Positions 1-5,122 of a DNA stretch of 6,643 bases are shown piece by piece. Below the pieces are notes generated by a model. The model was not told where the DNA came from. It was given only the letters and a program-made list of their open reading frames with translations, and ran no database searches. The stretch lies in NCBI GenBank assembly GCA_035315685.1, contig DATFXR010000755.1, positions 1 through 6,643 of the forward strand, read 5' to 3'. This DNA comes from QHWK01 sp035315685 (GTDB taxonomy: Bacteria; Acidobacteriota; Vicinamibacteria; Vicinamibacterales; CAVVIG01). Numbering within the stretch: position 1 is the stretch's first letter; every line of letters begins with the position of its first letter. A program made the position numbers and the translations under genes.

Positions 1-705
1 GCGATTGCCGTCGCGCGCCTGCTGTTCGATTCGAGAGATCGAACGTGGGCTGCGCTGGTCCTGCCGGCGCTCGCCGTCGCCGTGACGCTGACGTCCACGC
101 GCAGCGCGTGGGTCGGGGTATGCGCCGCCGCTGCGCTGCTGTTCGCGCTCAAGGACTTCCGGCTGTTCGCGGTTCTGCCGGTTGTCGCGGCGATCTTCTT
201 CGCGCTCGCGCCGGGCATGATCACCCAGCGATTCGTGTCCATGTTCGACAACAAGGATCCGACGCGCATCGACCGGCTCGCGATGGTCCACGAGGGCGAG
301 CGCATGATCGCAGCCCATCCGCTCACCGGTGTCGGCCCGAACATGGTCGAGAAGCGCTACGCGGACTATCGCGGAGACGATGCGGTGAACAAAGTGAACC
401 CGCATCTGCACAACAACCCCTTGCAGATTGCCGCCGAGCGCGGCCTGCCGGCCTTGGCGCTGTGGCTGTGGTTCATCGCCGCGCTGTGTCGTGACCTTCA
501 GCAGCGTTTTGCGTCGGGGGCGCAGCGGTTCCTCGCCGCCGCGGCGCTCGCCGTGGTGATCGCGCTGCTCACCGCCGGCATGTTCGAGTACAACTTCGGC
601 GACTCCGAAGTGCTGATGCTGTTCCTGATCATCGCGACGCTGCCGGCAGCGGCAGACAATCACAAGTCGCACGTCCCGGGCCACACCGCGCGGGCTGCCG
701 CCTGA
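1..705 (+). CDS. O-antigen ligase family protein (WaaL/Wzy-type), 3' part
   Basis: Inner-membrane glycan ligase or polymerase; relatives move undecaprenyl-diphosphate-linked O-antigen onto lipid A-core (WaaL) or polymerise it (Wzy). The frame is open from base 1, so the N-terminal half lies outside the window; 234 residues are visible. Hydrophobic segments lie at about residues 16-30, 37-50 and 54-71, then a hydrophilic periplasmic loop (about 72-145), then three more (about 148-162, 170-190, 205-218). Family hallmarks are TSTRSAW (31-37, Arg34), HPLTGVGPN (106-114) and HLHNNPLQIAAERGLP (135-150). His137 of the last motif corresponds to the conserved loop His that is essential in WaaL. The C-terminal tail is hydrophilic and His-rich, ending at TGA 703-705. 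The gene stands 24 bases upstream of a heptose kinase, which fits an LPS operon. Ligase and polymerase cannot be told apart from sequence; family assignment is firm, substrate is not. Confidence 0.88.
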   Translation, partial: AIAVARLLFDSRDRTWAALVLPALAVAVTLTSTRSAWVGVCAAAALLFALKDFRLFAVLPVVAAIFFALAPGMITQRFVSMFDNKDPTRIDRLAMVHEGERMIAAHPLTGVGPNMVEKRYADYRGDDAVNKVNPHLHNNPLQIAAERGLPALALWLWFIAALCRDLQQRFASGAQRFLAAAALAVVIALLTAGMFEYNFGDSEVLMLFLIIATLPAAADNHKSHVPGHTARAAA

Positions 706-729
706 CCCTGGGCTCCCGCCGCCCGACTT

Positions 730-1722
730 GTGACCACCCGCTTCGTCACCCGCGCACGCGACCTGGTTCAGCGCTTCGAGGGCGTCCCGGTTCTGGTGGT
801 CGGCGATGTCATGCTCGATCGCTTCATCGTCGGCCGCGTGACGCGAATCTCGCCGGAAGCGCCGGTTCCCATCGTGCGCTTCGAGTCGGAATATGTGCGG
901 CTCGGCGGTGCCGCCAACGTCGCGCACAACCTCTCGGTCCTCGGCGCGCGCGTATCGCTGGTCGGGATCGTCGGCGACGACGCGGCGGCCGCGACGCTTC
1001 GCGCGCAGCTGGCCGCTGCCGGCATCAACGCCGACGGCCTCGTCGTCGATCCAGGCCGGCCGACGACGGAGAAGGTGCGGGTGGTGACGGAACGCAACCA
1101 GCAGGTGGCGCGCGTCGACTACGAGCTCGACACCGACGTGTCCGGCAGCGTCGAACGCACGATTGTCGAAGCGGTCGCCGGCCGCGCGCGCGATGCCGGG
1201 GCGCTCCTCGTGTCCGACTATCTCAAGGGCGTGATCACGCGACCGGTGATAGAGGCGCTGCGGGCGTCCGTGGAACGTAGCGCGAAGACCGAGCGTCCCC
1301 CGCTCATCGTCGATCCGAAGATTCCGCACCTGTCCTGCTACGCTGGCGCGACGCTCGTCACCCCGAACCACCATGAAGCCGAGGTCGCGACGCACATCCG
1401 CATCCGCAGCGCCGACGACGCGCGCGAGGCAGCGCGAGCGTTTCGCCTGCGCGCCCAGTGCGAGGCGGCGCTGATCACGCGAGGCGAGCACGGGATGTGG
1501 CTGTCGGCGCCGCAGGCAGAAGAGTCGATTCCCGCCGTCGCGCGCGAAGTCTCCGACGTCACCGGCGCCGGCGACACGGTCGTCGCGACCCTCGCGCTCG
1601 CCCTCGCCGCCGGTGCGTCGATGATCGACGCCGCGGTGCTCGCCAATCACGCGGCGGGAATCGTTGTCGGCAAGTTCGGCCCGTCCACGGTGACGCGCGA
1701 CGAGCTGCTCGCAGCCATCTAG
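730..1722 (+). CDS. rfaE1: D-glycero-beta-D-manno-heptose-7-phosphate kinase (RfaE1/HldA, PfkB family)
   Basis: Cytosolic sugar kinase predicted to phosphorylate heptose 7-phosphate at C1, a step towards ADP-heptose for the LPS inner core. The 330-residue protein is a complete PfkB/ribokinase fold: VVGDVMLDRFIVGRV (23-37) with the ISPEAPVPI substrate segment (40-48), the PfkB signature LGGAANVAHNL (58-68), TTEKVRVV (112-119), SDYLKG (162-167), VDPK (194-197), TPNHHEAE (211-218) and DVTGAGDTV (276-284) with catalytic base Asp282. It ends after the kinase domain, so unlike E. coli HldE there is no nucleotidyltransferase half; that activity must come from a separate RfaE2/HldC gene not in this window. 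Start is GTG 730; no clear Shine-Dalgarno precedes it, and the next in-frame ATG would remove the first substrate motif. It follows the ligase gene by 24 bases, probably in one transcript. The exact sugar substrate is inferred from motif pattern and context. Confidence 0.9.
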   Translation: MTTRFVTRARDLVQRFEGVPVLVVGDVMLDRFIVGRVTRISPEAPVPIVRFESEYVRLGGAANVAHNLSVLGARVSLVGIVGDDAAAATLRAQLAAAGINADGLVVDPGRPTTEKVRVVTERNQQVARVDYELDTDVSGSVERTIVEAVAGRARDAGALLVSDYLKGVITRPVIEALRASVERSAKTERPPLIVDPKIPHLSCYAGATLVTPNHHEAEVATHIRIRSADDAREAARAFRLRAQCEAALITRGEHGMWLSAPQAEESIPAVAREVSDVTGAGDTVVATLALALAAGASMIDAAVLANHAAGIVVGKFGPSTVTRDELLAAI

Positions 1723-1723
1723 A

Positions 1724-1800
1724 GGGAAAGCAACCGCAGAGCACGCGGAGTTCGCAGCATGTCCTTCTCTGCGCGTCCGCGCGCTCTGCGGTCGCTTCCC
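1724..1800. repeat. Long inverted repeat in the convergent gap (likely bidirectional terminator or dispersed repeat)
   Basis: The left arm 1724-1749 and right arm 1776-1800 are reverse complements over 25 aligned positions with two mismatches and one bulged base; cores are CCGCAGAGC and GCTCTGCGG. Inner bases extend the stem, CGCAG 1753-1757 against CTGCG 1769-1773, leaving a loop of about 11 bases. Both mismatches are A against C in a plus transcript but U against G in a minus transcript, so the minus-strand RNA can form an almost unbroken stem with G-U wobbles. It lies between the stop of the heptose kinase and the stop of the convergent protease gene, the place for a shared terminator. A smaller hairpin (GTCGC 1802-1806 with GCGAC 1810-1814) and the palindrome CTCCTAGGAG (1817-1826) follow. 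There is no long U-tract. The 'CTCTGCG...CTCTGCGGT' wording resembles intergenic repeats I recall from environmental bacterial genomes, so it may be a dispersed element. Confidence 0.8.
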
Positions 1801-1819
1801 CGTCGCGAGGCGACCGCTC

Positions 1820-3517
1820 CTAGGAGCCGTTCTTTCCGTTCGCCTTGGCGCACTGGCGCACATGGCTGCTCTGCTTGCCGGTGATGATGCCGGCGGCATG
1901 CGCGGCCTTGGCCAGGTCATCGACGCAGCGTTCGAACGCCTTCGCGTCGGACGTCGACGCTGCGCATTGCCCGAACCACACGCGCGTCTGATCGGCAAGC
2001 AGGGCGCCGTTGCCGATGAATTCGTTCGGCATGCGGCTGTCGCAGCCGTTGACGAGCACGGTCGCGTCCTCCGCGCCATCGAGATCGGCGTCGGTGAACC
2101 ACCCCATGTCGTGCATCTCGGCCAGCGTCGTGTCGAACGGCGCGATCAGGTTGTGCGTGAGATCGCCGTTGATCGCCGGCTCCATGAGCAGGTTCCGGAA
2201 CGCGATCGGGTCCCAGTGATTGAGCGTGGAGCCTGGCGCGATCGGCGTGCTCGCGTACAGCTGCGGCCGGTCCTGGAGATCCGTGCCGGCGCGCCGCGCC
2301 TGATTCACGCCAATCGTGACGGTCACCGGGCCCGCCGCCAGCGCGGTCTTGATCGCGTTACCGGTCGCCTGCAGGACCAGCACCGAGGAAATCGTGATCG
2401 TTGGATCCGCCCCACCGAGGCCGCCCGGCGGATTGGCCGCGGTGTTGTCGGCGACCATCACCGCGATCGCGCCGGCGTTCTGCGCGTTCTTCACCTTGAC
2501 CACGAAGGCGCACGTGCCGCGATCGACGAGGGCGATGTTGCCGTGGACGGCCGCGGCGCTCGCTGCGGTCAGCGGCTCGCACGCATCGGTGGACGATGGG
2601 GCAACGCCGTCCTGCGCGAGGACGACGCTGCCGGTGATGCCGGTCGCCGGAATATGCGGCCCGAACGACGCGGTGCCGTAGCGGCTCCCGTCGATGCCGG
2701 GCAGCGTCGGTGCGTCGAGTTCGGGACGACCGAACAGCAGCGTCGCCGGCACGGCAGCGGCGACGTTGGCGCCGGTCCACACGATCTGATCGACTTTCTG
2801 GATCGCCGCGAGGCGGACGGCGGCCGGCTGCGCCAGCAGGGCCGACAACGGAGTATTCGTCGACCCATCGAGCGCGTTGTTGAGGAATAGATCGGTGACG
2901 CCGCCCGGGGTGTTGCCGGTGGTCCGGCTCATGAAGCTCGAGAAGCCGAGGCCATGGCCGAGCTCGTGCAGGAGCACGACGACCAGGTCGTTCTGCACGC
3001 CGTGGTTGTTGTCGAGCCCGAGGTAGAAGTCGAAGTCGCTGCTGAACTGCGCGACGATTTCCGGCGTCGCCGCCGTCAATCCGAAGGCCGTCAACAGGTC
3101 GAAACCGGCCCGCTTGTCGGCGAGTGCGATGTGATAGTTCGTGTTCGGGTCGCCGCCCGGGAAGCCGGCTGCGGCCAGGTTGTTGAAATTGCGAATGCTG
3201 AACGCCGCGCCTGCGGCGCCGAGCACGTTCGCGCCGAGCGGATCGAAGCTCGCCTGAATCTGGATGTCGATGTTGCTGTCGAGGGAGGCGCCCCACAGGT
3301 CGGCGGCAAACTGAAACGCAATCAGGCGCTGCTGCCCTTTCGTGGTGCCGGGATTGCCGCCGACCGGCGTCGCCGGCGTCGGATCGTTGAAGCCTTCATT
3401 TGGTCCGTCGGCGTTGACGACCGTGATGTGCGCGCTGGCGGCGGAGGTCGCCGGCACCGCGAGGAGGAGCGCGCCTGTCAGTGCGAGAGGAGCGATGCGG
3501 CTGATGGAAGTCGTCAT
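1820..3517 (-). CDS. Secreted metzincin-like zinc metalloprotease with inserted PA domain
   Basis: Predicted exported zinc endopeptidase, 565 residues. A signal peptide covers about 1-29 (hydrophobic LALTGALLLAV, cleavage likely near SAASA). The mature start (VNADGPNEGFNDP, 34-46) is typical of a family of bacterial secreted proteins carrying PA domains. The zinc helix is HELGHGLGF (184-192): His184 and His188 as ligands, Glu185 as general base. The usual third ligand three residues after the Gly is absent (Ser194). A PA domain spans about 291-405, with Cys313 and Cys336 as a possible disulfide. Then comes NHWDPIAFRNLLMEP (433-447), where His434 and Met445 have the spacing of the third zinc ligand and Met-turn of leishmanolysins. 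DADLDGAED (476-484) looks like a calcium loop, and the last 75 residues hold four Cys (492, 518, 531, 556). Start ATG 3517 is chosen over upstream starts because AAGGAG sits seven bases before it and the signal peptide follows at once. It is the second gene of a coupled operon. Confidence 0.87.
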   Translation of the reverse strand: MTTSISRIAPLALTGALLLAVPATSAASAHITVVNADGPNEGFNDPTPATPVGGNPGTTKGQQRLIAFQFAADLWGASLDSNIDIQIQASFDPLGANVLGAAGAAFSIRNFNNLAAAGFPGGDPNTNYHIALADKRAGFDLLTAFGLTAATPEIVAQFSSDFDFYLGLDNNHGVQNDLVVVLLHELGHGLGFSSFMSRTTGNTPGGVTDLFLNNALDGSTNTPLSALLAQPAAVRLAAIQKVDQIVWTGANVAAAVPATLLFGRPELDAPTLPGIDGSRYGTASFGPHIPATGITGSVVLAQDGVAPSSTDACEPLTAASAAAVHGNIALVDRGTCAFVVKVKNAQNAGAIAVMVADNTAANPPGGLGGADPTITISSVLVLQATGNAIKTALAAGPVTVTIGVNQARRAGTDLQDRPQLYASTPIAPGSTLNHWDPIAFRNLLMEPAINGDLTHNLIAPFDTTLAEMHDMGWFTDADLDGAEDATVLVNGCDSRMPNEFIGNGALLADQTRVWFGQCAASTSDAKAFERCVDDLAKAAHAAGIITGKQSSHVRQCAKANGKNGS

Positions 3518-3521
3518 CGCG

Positions 3522-3932
3522 CTACTCCTTGCCGCTCGACTTGGGTTGCTGAGAGAGGAACGAGACGGCGTCGTCCACGGAGCTGACGCACAGCACATCG
3601 GTGGTGCCGTCCTCGTTGGGGCGGCCGACGAGGACGTGATCGAATCCCTTCAGCTGCACCAGCGTGGCGCTGCCCGGTCTCTCGGCGACGCCCTCGGTGC
3701 GCGTCGTCATCGCGGTCAGCGTCGCGACCAGCTCGCGGGCTTCCTGCTGCGACAGCTCTCGAAGTTTTCCGGAGCCTTTGTCGATCCGAATCTTCCGACC
3801 GGCGAGGGTGACCGCCGCGTCTTCGGCGCGATTGGCTTCCTGCGCCCTCACTCGCACATCGCCAGACAACAGCACCATCGCGCTCGCAAGCCCGATCCCG
3901 AGCACGGCGAGACGCACGCATCTCGTGGCCAT
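3522..3932 (-). CDS. Small exported protein of unknown function, first gene of the protease operon
   Basis: A 136-residue protein with an N-terminal signal peptide: basic start (MATRCVRL), hydrophobic core (LAVLGIGLASAMVLL) and a likely cleavage after VRA at about residue 30. The mature part is charged and soluble: RKIRIDKGSGKLRELSQQEA (46-65), a helix-like stretch to about 75, and a C-terminal segment LKGFDHVLVGRPNEDGTTDV (94-113) then CVSSVDDAVSFL (115-126). The layout (Ile-Asp...Gly-Lys-Leu-Arg, then Asn-x-Asp-Gly-Thr, Cys-Val, and a short helix ending Phe-Leu) resembles what NCBI names 'post-PEP-CTERM-1 domain' proteins; this is recollection and uncertain. There is no lipobox and no membrane anchor. 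Start ATG 3932 is preferred over ATG 3965 because AAGGAG lies seven bases upstream and the signal peptide begins there. Its stop is four bases before the protease ATG, so the two are almost certainly co-translated. A partner, chaperone or inhibitor role for the protease is possible but unproven. Confidence 0.78.
   Translation of the reverse strand: MATRCVRLAVLGIGLASAMVLLSGDVRVRAQEANRAEDAAVTLAGRKIRIDKGSGKLRELSQQEARELVATLTAMTTRTEGVAERPGSATLVQLKGFDHVLVGRPNEDGTTDVLCVSSVDDAVSFLSQQPKSSGKE
3525..3530 (-). promoter_or_regulatory. Ribosome binding site of the metalloprotease, abutting the upstream stop codon
   Basis: AAGGAG on the minus strand, seven bases before ATG 3517. Its last base directly precedes the TAG stop (3524-3522) of the upstream small gene, and AAG GAG also encodes that gene's last two residues, Lys-Glu. 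This overlap decides the protease start and suggests translational coupling. Confidence 0.85.
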
Positions 3933-3939
3933 CAGCTCT

Positions 3940-3945
3940 CTCCTT
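3940..3945 (-). promoter_or_regulatory. Ribosome binding site deciding the start of the small exported protein
   Basis: AAGGAG (within AAAGGAGAG) on the minus strand, seven bases before ATG 3932. The same hexamer and the same spacing precede the protease gene. It argues against the longer reading from ATG 3965, which would also place eleven polar residues in front of the signal peptide. Confidence 0.82.
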
Positions 3946-3993
3946 TGTGGTTGGAACGATTCCACAGACTACGGGTAGTGACTCGTATCCTCG

Positions 3994-4012
3994 CGCTCCG
4001 CGCGACGGAGCG
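3994..4012. other. Small hairpin in the leader of the minus-strand operon
   Basis: CGCTCCG (3994-4000) and CGGAGCG (4006-4012) form a perfect seven-base stem with a five-base loop. It lies about 60 bases upstream of the small exported protein gene, probably within its untranslated leader. No U-tract or recognisable riboswitch follows; it could be a chance GC-rich hairpin. Confidence 0.4.
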
Positions 4013-4085
4013 GCGATCAGAACGGCAACGTCGCGACCTCGCCTTTGCCCCGAACACGCACGGCGGCAGTCACGGTAGGCCGCGA

Positions 4086-4094
4086 ACGATAGCA
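4086..4094 (-). promoter_or_regulatory. Possible extended -10 promoter of the protease operon
   Basis: On the minus strand TGC TATCGT has the extended -10 form TG-n-TATnnT (four of six matches to TATAAT). No good -35 hexamer is found at 16-18 bases. If used, transcription would begin near 4079 and leave a leader of about 147 bases holding the 3994-4012 hairpin. This is the best candidate between the operon and the upstream relic, but it is weak. Confidence 0.25.
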
Positions 4095-4173
4095 CAAACG
4101 CCGCGGCAGCCGGCACCGTTTTCGGGCCAAGTTCTGATTCGGGGCCCGGACTGCGCGGCGGCGCGCCGGCGCT

Positions 4174-4201
4174 GCGATCGTTGAAGCTGCCACGGCCGGC
4201 G
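4174..4201 (+). repeat. Short near-copy of a hydrolase segment (direct repeat with 6110-6137)
   Basis: Bases 4174-4201 match 6110-6137 at 26 of 28 positions (differences at 4179 and 4192), and four more bases, GGCG, match just to the left (4168-4171 and 6104-6107). The second copy lies inside the alpha/beta hydrolase gene, where its minus strand encodes the family motif GRGSFNHR; here the minus strand reads GRGSFNDR. The match ends where the kinase-like relic becomes convincing. It may be a hydrolase gene scrap joined to the kinase relic. Confidence 0.5.
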
Positions 4202-4301
4202 ACACCGTCGCCACTCGCTCGCGCTCGGCCTCGCCGCGGGCGACGCCGCCAGGCAGGCGCGCTACGAAGCCGGAATCGCTGTCCGTAGATTGCTGACCGC
4301 C

Positions 4302-4330
4302 GTGACGCGCGAGGAGTTGATCGGTACAAT
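4302..4330 (+). promoter_or_regulatory. Putative sigma70-type promoter facing the nucleotidyltransferase gene
   Basis: GTGACG (4302-4307) as a weak -35, a 17-base spacer, and TACAAT (4325-4330) as a good -10 (five of six). Transcription would begin near 4337, about 93 bases before the nucleotidyltransferase ATG. A GTG at 4337-4339 coincides with the expected start point and opens a 16-codon frame ending at TGA 4385-4387. The promoter lies inside the end of the kinase relic. Confidence 0.45.
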
Positions 4331-4429
4331 CGGGCCGTGATCACCCGCGCCATCGTCAAACGCGCCGGTCCGACTTGCCGCAGTTGACGTGCTGTGAGAC
4401 CTCATATCGCGGTGCAGAGGATTCGACGA

Positions 4430-4963
4430 ATGCCCCCCGGTCCCGAGCCTGACCTGGAGCGTGCGTTGCGCCCGGTGCCGACTTTCGAGCGTGCAGTGCG
4501 CGGGGTTTCCAGGATGCTTGTCGGTGCCGGCATTCGTCACGCTCTGGTGGGGGCACTCGGGGCCAATGCGTACCGAAGCCGGCCGCGGACAACCGAAGAC
4601 ATCGACTTCCTCGTCGGGCACGAAGCGTTCGAGAGACATCCCGGCGGGTTTGTGACGATGCGCGTCCCCGTCGTGGAATTCGACGGCATCGCGATCGACC
4701 AGGTCCCGTTGACCGAAGGACTCTGCGTGCTGGAAGAAGGTCTCAACCGCGCGGTCGTCAGCGATGGGGTCCCGATCGCGGCGCTCGATACCATCGTCGT
4801 CATGAAACTGCTGGCCGGTCGAACGCAAGATCTCGCCGACGTCGAGGCGATCATCGCGTCCGGCGCCGACCGGGTGACCCTCAGGACCGCGGTCGAGGCG
4901 ACGATTCCGGATCGCGTCGAGATGCTCGAGCGGCTGTTCGGCAACGTTGATCGCGCGCGATGA
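4430..4963 (+). CDS. Stand-alone nucleotidyltransferase-fold protein (AbiEii/DUF6036-like)
   Basis: A 177-residue cytosolic protein with the minimal nucleotidyltransferase fold: a helix up to about 32, then LVGALGANAYR (39-49), in which Gly-Ala replaces the usual Gly-Gly or Gly-Ser, and TTEDIDFLV (54-62) with the metal-binding pair Asp57 and Asp59. Asp90 in DGIAIDQVP is a candidate third carboxylate. The C-terminal part DGVPIAALDTIVVMKLLAGR (112-131) followed by DLADVEAII (134-142) is the conserved tail of this group of uncharacterised and toxin-type nucleotidyltransferases. ATG 4430 is preferred because AGAGG lies nine bases upstream; a GTG at 4394 would add twelve residues and has no clear ribosome site. 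It stands alone: no HEPN, AbiEi or other antitoxin-like gene adjoins it, so a toxin-antitoxin role is not supported. Substrate is unknown. Confidence 0.8.
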   Translation: MPPGPEPDLERALRPVPTFERAVRGVSRMLVGAGIRHALVGALGANAYRSRPRTTEDIDFLVGHEAFERHPGGFVTMRVPVVEFDGIAIDQVPLTEGLCVLEEGLNRAVVSDGVPIAALDTIVVMKLLAGRTQDLADVEAIIASGADRVTLRTAVEATIPDRVEMLERLFGNVDRAR

Positions 4964-5122
4964 TTCGGCGAGACGGGGAAACGGCTCACGCAGCGGACCC
5001 GACTTCCGGCTCGGATTGCGGCGCACCGCGCGTCCGACGTCGGGTATCTTCGCGCCGGATGAAAATGCGTTGCCGAACGCTCGGCTGATTCCCCGGCGCT
5101 ACGTTGGACGCCGAGTGATGTC
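4964..5122. other. Convergent intergenic gap with palindrome, no gene seen
   Basis: The gap between the nucleotidyltransferase stop and the hydrolase stop holds a perfect palindrome CCGACGTCGG (5034-5043), and the wider pair CCCGAC (4998-5003) with GTCGGG (5039-5044). Either might act in termination, but there is no U-tract. TATCTT (5045-5050) sits eight bases before ATG 5059, which opens only nine codons; this may be a relic of a gene start. Confidence 0.4.

Larger units (their letters stand above)
4131..4340 (+). pseudogene. Frameshifted C-terminal relic of a PfkB-type sugar kinase (RfaE1-like)
   Basis: The best part, 4218-4340, reads LALGLAAGD (4218-4244), then AGIAVRRLLTAVTREELI (4269-4322) to a TGA at 4338-4340. 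This parallels the intact kinase of this window (LALALAAGA...AGIVVGKFGPSTVTRDELL). Just upstream, in a frame offset by one lost base, ATAGDTVAT (4189-4215) parallels TGAGDTVVAT around the catalytic Asp. DNA agrees too: 4218-4237 matches 1591-1610 at 19 of 20 bases and 4302-4316 matches 1690-1704 at 14 of 15. Further upstream VLIRGPDCAAA (4131-4163) recalls the PfkB 'LITRGxDG' strand, but this part is doubtful and meets a TGA at 4182. No N-terminal half is present and there is no usable start, so this is a decayed fragment, not a gene. It may derive from a duplicated rfaE1 or from another PfkB kinase. Confidence 0.6.

Noticed and set aside
1862..2890. A 342-codon open frame on the plus strand opposite the protease gene
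   Set aside because: It is antisense to a well-supported gene, is Arg/Val/Gly-rich in the way GC-rich shadow frames are, and shows no domain or ribosome site.
3342..4184. A 280-codon plus-strand frame across the start of the protease operon
   Set aside because: Antisense to two coherent genes, low-complexity Arg/Ala/Gly-rich, no recognisable domain.
3514..4359. A long minus-strand frame covering the small exported protein gene and its upstream region
   Set aside because: Arg-rich, out of frame with the protein that has a signal peptide and ribosome site. Only its GRGSFNDR piece is of interest, and that is reported as a repeat.
4430..4963. An AbiE-type abortive-infection or toxin-antitoxin system
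   Set aside because: Only a nucleotidyltransferase-like protein is present; no antitoxin or regulator gene lies on either side, so the system call is not supported.
4262..5026. A 254-codon minus-strand frame opposite the nucleotidyltransferase
   Set aside because: Antisense shadow; the plus-strand frame has the fold's conserved motifs and a ribosome site.
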